A stretch of DNA of 64,000 nt from an uncultured Faecalibacterium sp. (GCA_934524985.1 CAKSYT010000005.1:1-64000), one strand, 5' to 3'. Shown: positions 41,392 to 50,226, numbered from the stretch's first letter. Notes: generated from the letters alone by a model not told the origin. Numbers and translations: made by a program.

Positions 41392-42219
41392 TTAGTTTTC
41401 AGAAGAGATATCCTGTCCAAAGTACTTTTCGCTCAGGGTCTTTAAGGTGCCGTCGGCGCGCAGTTCCTCAATAGCAGTGTTCAGCGCGTCCAGATAGGTG
41501 GTGTCCTCGCTCTTGAGCACCGGGATGGCCACATGGGAGGCCTCGGCGGTCTGTGCCACCAGCTTGAAATCTGCCTCCGGGTGGACGTTCAGGTAGTCGT
41601 AGAAGGAAACGTCCGCGTTCAGGGTGGCGTCAATGCGGCCTGCGGTCAGCAGCTGGATGGTCTCTTCCAGCGTGTCGATGCCCTGTACGGTAGCGCCGTA
41701 GCTTTCGGCCAGTTCCATGTAAGTGGAAGCCAGACTGTTGGCAGTGGTCTTGCCCTTCAGATCCTCAAAGCTGTGGATGTCCTCGTTGTCCTTGCGCACA
41801 GCCAGCGCGGTGTGGATGTAGCCGTAGGGGGTGGTGAAATCGTAGGTCTTGGCGCGCTCCTCGGTCACTTCCACGCCGTTGCACACCATGTCGTAGCGGC
41901 CTGCGTCCAGACCGGCAAACAGGCTGTCCCAGTCGCTCTCCACATACTCCGGCTCCACGCCCAGCTTTTCGGCAATGGCGCGGGATACCTCCACGTCGTA
42001 GCCCACCAGCGTGTCGGAGGAATCGTGGTAGCTCCACGGCTGCCATGCGCCCTCCAGCGCCACCACCAGCTTGCCGCTCTTCTGGATGCTGTCCAGCTTG
42101 TTCAGCGTTGCGGAACTGGCAGTACTGGCGGCAGTGTCCTTGGAAGAGCAGCCGGTCATGGACAGCACCCCGGCTGCGGCCATAACGCCCATCAGAGAAA
42201 TAAAGGTTCTGCGTTTCAT
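41392..42219 (-). CDS. polar amino-acid ABC transporter substrate-binding lipoprotein
   Basis: A 275-residue family 3 solute-binding protein. The signal peptide has MKRRTF and a lipobox MTGC (Cys about 24), then a Ser/Ala linker. The mature domain opens at GKLVVALEGAWQPWSYHD and has VGYDVEVSRAIAEKLG (about 76-91), DMVCNGVEVTEERAKTYDFT (about 114-133), typical of cystine, glutamine or other polar amino-acid binders. Order of lobes is normal. It is the last gene of a permease-ATPase-binding protein operon. Confidence 0.92.
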   Translation of the reverse strand: MKRRTFISLMGVMAAAGVLSMTGCSSKDTAASTASSATLNKLDSIQKSGKLVVALEGAWQPWSYHDSSDTLVGYDVEVSRAIAEKLGVEPEYVESDWDSLFAGLDAGRYDMVCNGVEVTEERAKTYDFTTPYGYIHTALAVRKDNEDIHSFEDLKGKTTANSLASTYMELAESYGATVQGIDTLEETIQLLTAGRIDATLNADVSFYDYLNVHPEADFKLVAQTAEASHVAIPVLKSEDTTYLDALNTAIEELRADGTLKTLSEKYFGQDISSEN

Positions 42220-42267
42220 AAGTAAAAATTCCTTTCTGTCGTAAAAAATATAAAAACGGGAGAGTGC

Positions 42268-43068
42268 TTATTCCGTATGGGCGATCCTGCGCAGGAAGGC
42301 CCGGGTGCGCTCCTCCTTGGGGGATGCAAAGAACTGCTGGGAGGGTGCCTGCTCCACCACCACGCCGTTTTCCATGAACACGGTCTTGGAGGAAACGTTG
42401 CGGGCAAAGCCCATCTCATGGGTGACCACCAGCATGGTCATGCCCTCCTCGGCCAGCTGCCGCATCACGCTGAGCACCTCGCCGGTCAGCTCCGGGTCAA
42501 GGGCGCTGGTGGGCTCGTCAAAATAAATGATCTCCGGGTCGGCGGCAAGGGCGCGGGCGATGGCCACCCGCTGCTGCTGCCCGCCGGAAAGCTGGCGGGG
42601 GTAGTAGTCGGCGCGGTCGGCAAGGCCTACCTTGGCAAGCATCTTCATGCCGATGGCATCCGCCTGTTCCTTGGGCAGCTTACGCGCCACGATGAGCCCC
42701 TCGGTCACGTTTTGCAGGGCGGTCTTGTTGCGGAACAGGTTGTAGTTCTGGAACACAAAGGCGGTCTTTTTGCGCAGCCGGGCAATGTCGGCACGGCTGG
42801 CATGGGCAAGGTCGAAGCTTTCGCCGTCAAACACCAGCTGCCCGGCATCGGCGGTTTCCAGAAAGTTCAAACAGCGCAGCAGGGTGGTCTTGCCGGAGCC
42901 GGAGGGCCCCAGAATGGCCACCACATCGCCCTTTTCCACGGTCAGGTCTACGCCGCGCAGCACGGGCAGCTCGCTGGCGACCTGCCGCGCACCGGGGCGG
43001 TGAAAAAGGCCGGGCTTTGCGTAGGTGCGGAAGGTTTTTTGCACATTGCGGATCTCAAGCATAGCCAT
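42268..43068 (-). CDS. polar amino-acid ABC transporter ATP-binding protein
   Basis: A 266-residue GlnQ/TcyC-type ATPase: Walker A GPSGSGKTT (about 54-62), signature [15 protein letters not shown] (about 161-175), Walker [15 protein letters not shown] (about 180-193) and the switch THEMGFAR. Residues about 15-33 (KPGLFHRPGARQVASELPV) are an insertion between the first two strands not seen in most GlnQ proteins. ATG follows GGGAGGG. Confidence 0.94.
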   Translation of the reverse strand: MAMLEIRNVQKTFRTYAKPGLFHRPGARQVASELPVLRGVDLTVEKGDVVAILGPSGSGKTTLLRCLNFLETADAGQLVFDGESFDLAHASRADIARLRKKTAFVFQNYNLFRNKTALQNVTEGLIVARKLPKEQADAIGMKMLAKVGLADRADYYPRQLSGGQQQRVAIARALAADPEIIYFDEPTSALDPELTGEVLSVMRQLAEEGMTMLVVTHEMGFARNVSSKTVFMENGVVVEQAPSQQFFASPKEERTRAFLRRIAHTE

Positions 43069-43086
43069 AGGTGCGCACCCTCCCTT

Positions 43087-43770
43087 TTACTGGAAGCCGC
43101 GGGCGTTGAGCTGACGTTCCAGCAGCGCCTGCAGCTTGGTGATGACGGTACAGAACAGCAGATACACCACAGCCACCTCGCAGTAGATGGGCAGGAAGAT
43201 GTAGGTGCGGGCGGCCACCCGCTGCCCGGCCATGAACAGCTCTGCCACCGTGATATTGGACGCCAGCGAGGTGTCCTTGATCATGCCGATGAGGGAGTTG
43301 GACAGTGCAGGCACGGCGGTGCGCAGAGCCTGCGGCAGCACGATGCGGCGCATGATCTGCCACCAGCTCATGCCCACGCAGTACCCGGCTTCCAGCTGCC
43401 CCTGCGGCACGCTTTCCAGCGCACCGCGCATGGTCTCGGCGCAGTAGGCACCCTCGTTGAAGGCAAAGGCGATGACCGCCGCCGGAAAGGCGTCCAGCAT
43501 GATGCCCACGCTGGGCAGGCCGTAAAAGATGATGAACAGCTGCACCAGCAGCGGGGTGCCCCGGATGACCCAGATGTAGAACCGGGCGATCTGCCGCAGC
43601 ACCGGCACATTGGCGTACTGCACCAGCGCCACCGCCACCGCGATGATCATGGCAAAAAAGAAGGAGAGAAGGGTCAGCGGAATGGTCATGGTCAGGCCTG
43701 CCGTCAGGATGCGGGGCAGCGCCTCCACCAGCACGCCGACCGTGCGGTTGGATAAAAGTGCTTCAAACAT
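43087..43770 (-). CDS. polar amino-acid ABC transporter permease
   Basis: A 227-residue permease of the HisMQ type with about five helices. The RFYIWVIRGTPLLVQLFIIF segment (about 58-77) and the EAGYCVGMSWWQIMRRIVLP loop (about 128-147) are typical. ATG at 43770 is used; the frame extends upstream into the leader. It is first in the operon. Confidence 0.92.
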   Translation of the reverse strand: MFEALLSNRTVGVLVEALPRILTAGLTMTIPLTLLSFFFAMIIAVAVALVQYANVPVLRQIARFYIWVIRGTPLLVQLFIIFYGLPSVGIMLDAFPAAVIAFAFNEGAYCAETMRGALESVPQGQLEAGYCVGMSWWQIMRRIVLPQALRTAVPALSNSLIGMIKDTSLASNITVAELFMAGQRVAARTYIFLPIYCEVAVVYLLFCTVITKLQALLERQLNARGFQ

Positions 43771-43803
43771 CGGTTTTTCCTCAAAACTAAAAAATGCACA
43801 AGC

Positions 43804-43859
43804 CGGCAAAGCGTTTGCCGACCAAAGCAGTATATACCTTAAAGTAGGGTCAAAGTCAA
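43804..43859 (-). promoter_or_regulatory. promoter and palindrome of the amino-acid ABC operon
   Basis: Minus-strand TTGACT (43854-43859), 17 bp, TATATA (43831-43836). CGGCAAAGCGTTTGCCG (43804-43820) is a perfect palindrome around GCG, 11-27 bases past the -10, a good repressor site. With the gpsA promoter this accounts for the 43771-44135 gap. Confidence 0.65.
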
Positions 43860-44005
43860 GAGACCCGGTCACAAATCCCTACAAAACCTACCAGAATACT
43901 ATAATAGCATGAAACGTCCCGCAGCGCAAACGGTTTGCACAAAACGTGTGATGTGACCGAAAAATTGCATAAACTTGTTAAATGTTTGTGCAATGCGGCA
44001 GATGC

Positions 44006-44034
44006 TTGACGCTGTGGGCGCTTTCGTGTACAAT
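44006..44034 (+). promoter_or_regulatory. promoter of gpsA
   Basis: TTGACG (44006-44011), 17 bp, TACAAT (44029-44034). Confidence 0.75.
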
Positions 44035-44135
44035 GAACATAACAGTGCGCGGCTGCGGGCTTATGGCCCGGCGCGGCGCAAATCCACCGGCAGGGGGCTT
44101 GCCCTTGGCCCGGTGCAGACACGGAGGATACGAAC

Positions 44136-45170
44136 GTGAAAAAGTTTAGTATTGGTGTTCTGGGTGCAGGCACCTGGGGCATGGCTCTGGCACGGATGCT
44201 GACCGTAAGCGGTAACGATGTGCAGGTGTGGTCGGCCATTGAAGCCGAGGTGGACAACCTTTCCGCCACCCGGGTACACCCCAATCTGCCGGGGATGGTC
44301 ATCCCGCAGGAGCTGCGTTTTACCAAAAGCATAGAGGAAGTATGCACCGGCAAGGATGTGCTGCTGTTTGCAGTGCCGTCGGTGTTCGTGCGCTCCACGG
44401 CAGCCAAGGCGCGGCCCTATATCCGCTCCGGCCAGATCATCGTGGACGTGGCAAAGGGCATTGAGCCCGATACCTTATATACCATGACCGAGATCCTTGC
44501 CGACGAGCTGAGCCACGAGAACGGCCCCCGTGCGGTGCGTCTGGTGGCGCTCAGCGGCCCCACCCACGCCGAGGAGGTGGCGCTGGATCTGCCCACCACC
44601 ATCGTTTCCGCCAGCCCGGATCTGGAGGCTGCCGAGGTGGTGCAGGAGGTGTTCAGCAACACCTGTATGCGCGTGTACACCAACGCTGATATCAAGGGCG
44701 TGGAGCTGAGCGGTGCCATGAAGAACGTTATCGCGCTGGGGGTTGGCATCTCCACCGGCCTTGGCTACGGCGATAACGCCCGCGCCGCCCTGATCACCCG
44801 CGGCATTGCCGAGATCGCCCGGCTGGGCGTGGCCATGGGCTGCAATGTGCAGACCTTTGCGGGTCTGGCCGGTATCGGCGATCTGATCGTCACCGCCACC
44901 AGTATGCACAGCCGCAACAACCGCGCCGGTATCCTGATCGGCAAGGGCGAAAGCCCGGAGCAGGCCGTGAAGGAGGTCGGCATGGTGGTGGAGGGCATCA
45001 ACGCCCTGCCCGCCGCCATGGAGCTGGCCGAGAAGTACCATGTGGAAATGCCCATCGCCCAGACGGTGAACGCCATCGTCAAGGAGGGCATGAGCGCCAG
45101 CGACGCGCTGCGCAACTTGATGTCCCGCGACCGCAAGAGCGAGATGCCGCAGGGCTATGAGAGCGTGTGA
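44136..45170 (+). CDS. gpsA: glycerol-3-phosphate dehydrogenase [NAD(P)+]
   Basis: A 344-residue enzyme reducing dihydroxyacetone phosphate to sn-glycerol-3-phosphate for phospholipid synthesis. The Rossmann start GVLGAGTWGMALA (about 7-19), FAVPSVFVR (about 78-86), KGIEP (about 108-112), LSGPTHAEEVA (about 143-153), GAMKNVIALGVGISTGLGYG (about 195-214, catalytic Lys) and AGLAGIGDLIVTATSMHSRN (listed in part, about 247-266) are all present. The start is GTG at 44136, preceded by ACGGAGGA. Confidence 0.97.
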   Translation: MKKFSIGVLGAGTWGMALARMLTVSGNDVQVWSAIEAEVDNLSATRVHPNLPGMVIPQELRFTKSIEEVCTGKDVLLFAVPSVFVRSTAAKARPYIRSGQIIVDVAKGIEPDTLYTMTEILADELSHENGPRAVRLVALSGPTHAEEVALDLPTTIVSASPDLEAAEVVQEVFSNTCMRVYTNADIKGVELSGAMKNVIALGVGISTGLGYGDNARAALITRGIAEIARLGVAMGCNVQTFAGLAGIGDLIVTATSMHSRNNRAGILIGKGESPEQAVKEVGMVVEGINALPAAMELAEKYHVEMPIAQTVNAIVKEGMSASDALRNLMSRDRKSEMPQGYESV

Positions 45171-45190
45171 ACCTGAATGATTAGAAAGAG

Positions 45191-45232
45191 ACCTCCTGAA
45201 AATGCCCGCGGGCATTTCAGGAGGTCCCTTTT
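45191..45232 (+). terminator. terminator of gpsA
   Basis: GACCTCCTGAAAA...TTTCAGGAGGTC with one bulge, closed by GCCCGCGGGC, followed by CCCTTTT. Shape and sequence resemble hairpin 1 of the family-1 repeat. Confidence 0.75.
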
Positions 45233-45406
45233 CTGTTTGAGGGAGCAGCGGGAAATGCAGTAAAATTATTAAAATTTTTTACAGAAAACAGACACAAAAG
45301 GGTAGAAGGTCGGCAAACTTTCTGCTATACTGAAAACGATAGAATTTTTGGTCAGTGCAGCCGGCAGGGCGGCGGGCGCTGGCACTGCAAGAAGGAGGAA
45401 TGGAAT

Positions 45407-46204
45407 ATGCCCTCTACCTACGCACACCGCCGCTTTGGCGCAAATGTGCTGGATCATCTGCCCGCGCCGCTGCAGGAAAAGCTGGAGGCGCACCGGGAAC
45501 TGTACGATATCGGCCTGCACGGGCCGGATCTGCTGTTCTATTATCATGCGGAAAAGTCCACCCCGGTCGCCGCACTGGGCAACGCCATGCACGACGAGCC
45601 GGGCAGAACGTTCTTTGACCGCGCCCGCCGGGTGGTGCATGAGGAAGCCGACCGCGAGGCTGCGCTGGCCTACGCGCTGGGTTTTGTGTGCCATTTTGCG
45701 CTGGACAGCACCTGCCACCCCTTTGTGGAGCAGTTTACCCGGGAGAGCGGTGTGACCCACTGCGAGATCGAGACCGAGTTCGACAATATGCTGCTGCGCC
45801 GGGACGGCTATGACCCGCTGACCTTCTTTACCGCCAGCCATATCCATCCCAGCGCAGAGAACGCCCGGGTCATTGCGCCGTTCTACAAGGATATTTCGGA
45901 GCAGACCGCGCTGGAAGCCCTGAAGGGGATGATCACGGTGCATAAGGTGCTGCAGGCCTCGAACCCGGTCAAGCGCTGGGTGGTGCTGACCGGCATGAAG
46001 GTGCTGGGCAAGTACGATGGGATGCACGGCCTTGTGGCAAACCCGCAGCCGAATCCGCAGTGCACCGAGAGCAACCGCAAGCTGGACGCGCTGTATGCTA
46101 AGGCTTTGCCGCTGGCAGAGCGGCTGATCTTGGAGTATGTGGCAAAGCTGGATACGGACCAGCCGCTGGACGCCGCCTACGACCACACCTTTGGGGAATT
46201 TTAA
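45407..46204 (+). CDS. zinc-dependent phospholipase C family protein
   Basis: A 265-residue all-helical protein of the zinc-dependent phospholipase C/S1-P1 nuclease fold. Metal-ligand-like residues are TYAHRRFG (His7), GLHGPDLLFYYH (about 37-48), CHFALDSTCHPFVE (about 100-113) and THCEIETEFD (about 121-130). There is no signal peptide, so unlike clostridial alpha-toxin it is probably cytoplasmic; a housekeeping or lipid-related role is possible. A TATACT -10 lies at 45326-45331 with no clear -35. The next gene starts 44 bases on. Confidence 0.8.
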   Translation: MPSTYAHRRFGANVLDHLPAPLQEKLEAHRELYDIGLHGPDLLFYYHAEKSTPVAALGNAMHDEPGRTFFDRARRVVHEEADREAALAYALGFVCHFALDSTCHPFVEQFTRESGVTHCEIETEFDNMLLRRDGYDPLTFFTASHIHPSAENARVIAPFYKDISEQTALEALKGMITVHKVLQASNPVKRWVVLTGMKVLGKYDGMHGLVANPQPNPQCTESNRKLDALYAKALPLAERLILEYVAKLDTDQPLDAAYDHTFGEF

Positions 46205-46247
46205 AAAACCGCGCCGCCCGGCGGTGCAAGGGGAAAAGGGGAATACG

Positions 46248-47504
46248 ATGAAAACTGAAAAATTCAAGGTGACACCGCTGGAGCGGGCATGGATCTTATA
46301 CGATGTGGGCAACTCGGCCTTTGTGCTGATGATCGCCACGCTGGTGCCCATCTTCTTCAATGCGCTGGCCGAAGCCGGCGGGGTGAGCAAGGTGGACTAT
46401 CTGGCCTACTGGGGCTACGCAAGCTCCATCGTCACGGTGGTCACCGCCATTCTGGGCCCCATTCTGGGCACGCTGGCCGACACCAAGGGCTTTAAAAAGC
46501 CCATCTTCATGCTCTGCCTCTTTGTGGGCGTCATCGGCTGCTGCGCCATGGGTCTGGCGGGCACATGGCTGGCCTTTCTGGTCATTTTTATCATTGCAAA
46601 GATCGGCTACTCCGGCAGTCTGGTGTTCTATGATTCCATGCTGGGCGATGTGACCACCCCGGAGCGGATGGACATGGTGTCCTCCCGCGGGTACGCGTGG
46701 GGCTATATCGGCAGCTGTGTGCCCTTTGTGGTCTGTCTGGCGCTGGTGCTGGGCAGCAGTGCAGTGGGGCTCAGCCAGATGACCGCGCTGTCCATTGCGC
46801 TGGTCATTACCGCCGTGTGGTGGCTGGTGGTCACCCTGCCGCTGCTGAAAAAGTACCGCCAGATCAACTATGTGGAGGTGGAGCAGCACGCCATCCGCCA
46901 GAGCTTTGTGCGCATCGGGCAGACCTTGAAGCACCTGCCGCAGGACAAGCAGGTGTTCTGGTTCCTGCTGGCCTTCTTCTGCTACATCGACGGCGTGTAT
47001 ACCATCATTGATATGGCCACCGCCTACGGCACGGCGCTGGGACTGGACACCACCGGCCTGCTGCTGGCGCTGCTGGTCACCCAGATCGTGGCCTTCCCCT
47101 CGGCGCTGATCTTCGGCCGCCTGAGCCAGAAATATGAATCCAAGACCCTGATCCCGGTGTGCATCGCGGCCTATACCGGCATTGCCGTCTTTGCCTTCTT
47201 CCTGAAGAGCCAGTGGCAGTTCTGGGTGCTGGCCGTGGTAGTGGGCATGTTCCAGGGTGGTGTGCAGGCGCTGAGCCGCAGCCACTTTGCCAAGATCATC
47301 CCGCAGGAAAAATCCGGCGAATACTTCGGCCTGTTCGATATCTGCGGCAAGGGGGCTTCCTTCCTTGGCACCATGATCGTCAGCTTGGGCAGCCAGCTGA
47401 CCGGCAGTGCCAATGTGGGTGTTGGCTCCATTGCCATCCTGTTCGTTGTCGGCTTTGTACTGTTCGGCATTTCCACCCGGACAGAAGAGACAAAGCGGGT
47501 CTGA
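46248..47504 (+). CDS. MFS transporter, UMF1 (Atg22-like) family
   Basis: A 418-residue membrane protein with twelve helices. LYDVGNSAFVLMIATLVPIF (about 17-36) and the GTLADTKGFKKP loop (about 76-87) match the UMF1 group, thought to export amino acids or other small solutes. ATG at 46248 follows GGGGAAAAGGGG; the longer frame overlaps the previous gene and is less likely. Substrate is unknown. Confidence 0.9.
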   Translation: MKTEKFKVTPLERAWILYDVGNSAFVLMIATLVPIFFNALAEAGGVSKVDYLAYWGYASSIVTVVTAILGPILGTLADTKGFKKPIFMLCLFVGVIGCCAMGLAGTWLAFLVIFIIAKIGYSGSLVFYDSMLGDVTTPERMDMVSSRGYAWGYIGSCVPFVVCLALVLGSSAVGLSQMTALSIALVITAVWWLVVTLPLLKKYRQINYVEVEQHAIRQSFVRIGQTLKHLPQDKQVFWFLLAFFCYIDGVYTIIDMATAYGTALGLDTTGLLLALLVTQIVAFPSALIFGRLSQKYESKTLIPVCIAAYTGIAVFAFFLKSQWQFWVLAVVVGMFQGGVQALSRSHFAKIIPQEKSGEYFGLFDICGKGASFLGTMIVSLGSQLTGSANVGVGSIAILFVVGFVLFGISTRTEETKRV

Positions 47505-47519
47505 CCACATTATGAAAAA

Positions 47520-47566
47520 AAACGAAGCCCGGAGCGTCCGCAGACACTCCGGGCTTCGTTTTTGTT
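47520..47566 (+). terminator. terminator of the MFS gene
   Basis: A perfect 13-bp stem (47522-47534 with 47547-47559) followed by TTTTTG. Confidence 0.88.
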
Positions 47567-47674
47567 TGCTTTGCCCGCAAGAGGAGCCGCTGTACAAAAT
47601 GCTGTCGGGCGGGGGCGGCATAGGCAAAATTATCATGCAAAAAATACATCCTTGAAAAAAGTGGAATTAACCTA

Positions 47675-47703
47675 TTGACAAACTGGGTAGAACGGGATAT
47701 AAT
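47675..47703 (+). promoter_or_regulatory. promoter of the metY leader
   Basis: Consensus TTGACA (47675-47680), 17 bp, TATAAT (47698-47703). Transcription starts about 330 bases before metY. Confidence 0.85.
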
Positions 47704-47806
47704 GCAAGCATCCAATCCACCAGTCTTGTGGGGAAATGAAACAGAGGTTCCCCGGCGGGTGGTACATAGAGGGATGGGAAAGTTTTACCGGAAGGAGGGC
47801 ACAAAG

Positions 47807-47935
47807 ATGAAGCTGATCTGGAAAGAACTGCTGCACGCGAATTATCGCTGTGGGCGAATGCGTACCCACCGGGCACCGGCATCGGATGTGTACTGTATGT
47901 TGCCCTCGGCTGCGCGAATGTGTACCCGAATGTGA
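47807..47935 (+). CDS. putative Cys/Met leader peptide before metY
   Basis: A 42-codon frame with a strong ribosome site (GGAAGGAGG at 47790-47798) in the metY leader. It holds three Cys codons (15, 30, 39) and four Met codons after the start (18, 31, 38, 42), ending Met-Cys-Thr-Arg-Met-stop. Its codons 21-23 contain CACCGGGCA, which can pair with the left arm of the downstream terminator. It is too short and odd to be an enzyme; a translated attenuator sensing Cys or Met supply is the likely role. Confidence 0.6.
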   Translation: MKLIWKELLHANYRCGRMRTHRAPASDVYCMLPSAARMCTRM

Positions 47936-47998
47936 CAGCAGAAGCTCCGGTAGACCACACTGCCCGGTGCGCCTTTGAGAACGCATCGGGATTTTTTG
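47867..47998 (+). promoter_or_regulatory. attenuator with antiterminator before metY
   Basis: Terminator: CCCGGTGCG (47963-47971) with CGCATCGGG (47982-47990), one G-U pair, then ATTTTTTG. Antiterminator: CACCGGGCA (47867-47875), inside the leader frame, is a perfect 9-base complement of TGCCCGGTG (47961-47969), which overlaps the terminator's left arm. A ribosome stalled at the first Cys codon would leave the antiterminator free. Confidence 0.6.
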
Positions 47999-48043
47999 TA
48001 CACAACAATAATACTTTTAGTATATAAAGAGAGGTAAATAACA

Positions 48044-49333
48044 ATGTCTGAATATAAATTTGAGACCCTGCAGCTTCACGTCGGTCAGGAGCAGGCCGAC
48101 CCCGCCACCGATGCCCGTGCAGTACCTATCTACCAGACCACGTCTTATGTGTTCCGCAACAGCCAGCACGCCGCCGACCGCTTCGGTCTGGCCGATGCAG
48201 GCAACATCTACGGCCGTCTGACCAACTCCACGCAGGATGTGTTCGAAAAGCGCATTGCAGCGCTGGAGGGCGGCGTGGCAGCACTGGCTACCGCTTCCGG
48301 TGCAGCCGCCATCACCTACACCATTCAGGCACTGGCACAGGCCGGTGACCACATCGTGGCACAAAAGACCATCTACGGCGGCAGCTACAACCTGCTGGCT
48401 CACACCCTGACCCAGTTCGGCGTCAATACCACCTTCGTGGATGCCCACGACCTTGCACAGGTGGAGGCCGCTATCCAGCCCAACACCAAGGCTGTGTATC
48501 TGGAGACGTTGGGCAACCCCAACAGTGATATCCCGGATATCGACGCCATTGCCGCCATCGCCCACAAGCACGGTCTGCCGCTGGTCATTGACAACACCTT
48601 CGGCACCCCGTACCTCATCCGTCCCATCGAGCACGGCGCAGACATCGTGGTGCACTCTGCCACCAAGTTCATCGGCGGCCACGGCACCACGCTGGGCGGC
48701 ATCATCGTGGACAGCGGCAACTTCGACTGGAAGGCCAGCGGCCGTTACCCCAACATTGCCGCCCCCAACCCCAGCTACCACGGCGTCTCCTTTGCAGATG
48801 CCGCAGGCCCTGCTGCTTTTGTCACCTACATCCGCGCCATCCTGCTGCGTGATACCGGCGCTACCATCTCCCCCTTCAACGCCTTCCTGCTGCTGCAGGG
48901 CACCGAGACCCTGAGCCTGCGCATCGAGCGTCATGTGGAGAACACCAAGAAGGTGGTGGAGTTCCTTGCCAACCACCCGCAGGTGGAAAAGGTGAACCAC
49001 CCCTCGCTGCCGGATCACCCGGATCACGCTTTGTACCAGAAGTATTTCCCCAACGGCGGCGCATCCATCTTTACCTTTAACATCAAGGGCGGCCGCGAGG
49101 AGGCCTTTACCTTCATCGATAACCTGAAGATCTTCTCTCTGCTGGCCAACGTGGCGGACGTGAAGAGCCTTGTCATCCATCCGGCCTCCACCACCCACAG
49201 CCAGCTGACCGATGCAGAGCTGGCCGAGCAGCAGATCTACCAGAACACCATCCGCCTGTCCATCGGCACCGAGCATATCGATGACATCCTTGCCGATCTG
49301 GAAGCCGGCTTCGCAGCCGTCCGCGGCAAGTAA
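48044..49333 (+). CDS. metY: O-acetylhomoserine sulfhydrylase MetY
   Basis: A 429-residue PLP enzyme of the Cys/Met metabolism family that makes homocysteine from O-acetylhomoserine and sulfide. The N-terminal FETLQLHVGQEQADPATDAR is diagnostic of the O-acetylhomoserine group. VDAHDL, LETLGNPNSDIPDI (about 152-165) and the PLP lysine in HSATKFIGGHGTTLGG (about 205-220) follow; the C-terminal SLLANVADVKSLVIHPASTTH is typical. The start follows GAGAGG. It is controlled by the leader described above. Confidence 0.95.
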   Translation: MSEYKFETLQLHVGQEQADPATDARAVPIYQTTSYVFRNSQHAADRFGLADAGNIYGRLTNSTQDVFEKRIAALEGGVAALATASGAAAITYTIQALAQAGDHIVAQKTIYGGSYNLLAHTLTQFGVNTTFVDAHDLAQVEAAIQPNTKAVYLETLGNPNSDIPDIDAIAAIAHKHGLPLVIDNTFGTPYLIRPIEHGADIVVHSATKFIGGHGTTLGGIIVDSGNFDWKASGRYPNIAAPNPSYHGVSFADAAGPAAFVTYIRAILLRDTGATISPFNAFLLLQGTETLSLRIERHVENTKKVVEFLANHPQVEKVNHPSLPDHPDHALYQKYFPNGGASIFTFNIKGGREEAFTFIDNLKIFSLLANVADVKSLVIHPASTTHSQLTDAELAEQQIYQNTIRLSIGTEHIDDILADLEAGFAAVRGK

Positions 49334-49403
49334 CGAGCGATTCTCTTTCCCGCAAGGGAATGTGATCTTCCTTTTATTCCTGTCCAAGCCTCTATAAGTG
49401 TGC

Positions 49404-49438
49404 GACAAGACCCCCGGCTGCCCGCCGGGGGTCTTGTC
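49404..49438 (+). terminator. hairpin after metY
   Basis: A perfect 14-bp stem (49404-49417 with 49425-49438). No T run follows directly, so termination strength is uncertain. Confidence 0.6.
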
Positions 49439-49452
49439 ATCGTTAAAAAAAG

Positions 49453-49510
49453 TAGCTCAGAAACGCCTGTGGGCGTTTCTGAGCCACAAATTATAAAACT
49501 ATTTTTCCGC
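49453..49510 (+). repeat. family-1 hairpin repeat, copy J (half unit)
   Basis: Hairpin 1 (49455-49467 with 49472-49484), A/T linker and TTTTTCCGCT, then it stops: hairpin 2 is missing, and the stop codon of the convergent secreted-protein gene begins at the next base. Confidence 0.7.
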
Positions 49511-50125
49511 TCAACGGCCGATCAGCAGGTCGCGGCGGCAGCGCAGACCCACAGAGAGGGTAGCGCTGCTGCCCAGATGCCGCAGGGTGACGCGGGTACC
49601 GGACTTCTGCCCCTCGCACAGCAGCGAGAGGTTCAGGGTGGTGGTGTTCTTCTCGGTCACCAGCACCAGCGTTTTCACGCCGTTGGCCTGCAAAGTCTGC
49701 ATATCCTCGATGGTGGTGCGGAAGGTAGCCACCTCGGCGGGCACGTCCAGCGTCAGCACGCCGTCCTTCTGGCGGGCGGTGTACAGCAGCTGCTTGCCCA
49801 GCAGACCCTTGACGGTGTAGCGCGCCTCAGTCTTTGCGGTGTCGGCCAGCTCATCGCCGGAGATCAGCATAATGTTGCCCTGAATGGGGTTGCCCTCCGG
49901 GGCACCGTAGCCGCCGTAGCTGGGGTCTTTTTCGCCCACGGCAATGTCGGCACTGTGCAGTGCAATATCGCCCTGCACCATCTGCTCCTGCGGGGGCAGA
50001 TAGCCCTCCACGCAGGTAGAATCCACCTCGGCGGCAAAGGCGCCCACGCTCAGCATGGCAGCGGCACACACCGCCACAGCAGCACAGCTCAGGGTACGGA
50101 CAAACTTTTTGTTCAGCATCTTCAT
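49511..50125 (-). CDS. secreted protein of unknown function
   Basis: A 204-residue protein with a clear signal peptide (hydrophobic core about 13-29, VGAFAAEVD cleavage region). The mature part has no recognised domain; it is beta-rich by eye (repeated Thr/Val/Leu strands such as VLTLDVP and VKTLVLVTEKNTTTLNL) and has two or three Cys. ATG at 50125 follows GGAGGT. The stop codon abuts a truncated hairpin repeat, so the C-terminus (RRDLLIGR) could have been altered by that repeat. Confidence 0.75.
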   Translation of the reverse strand: MKMLNKKFVRTLSCAAVAVCAAAMLSVGAFAAEVDSTCVEGYLPPQEQMVQGDIALHSADIAVGEKDPSYGGYGAPEGNPIQGNIMLISGDELADTAKTEARYTVKGLLGKQLLYTARQKDGVLTLDVPAEVATFRTTIEDMQTLQANGVKTLVLVTEKNTTTLNLSLLCEGQKSGTRVTLRHLGSSATLSVGLRCRRDLLIGR

Positions 50126-50226
50126 AGGAAATACCTCCTGAAAATAGCAGCCGCAGGGACTGCCTTTGTTTTTTGCATCATAATCGTTTTTTAAACCATG
50201 GTTCAGCTGCGGCGCATCCACAATGG

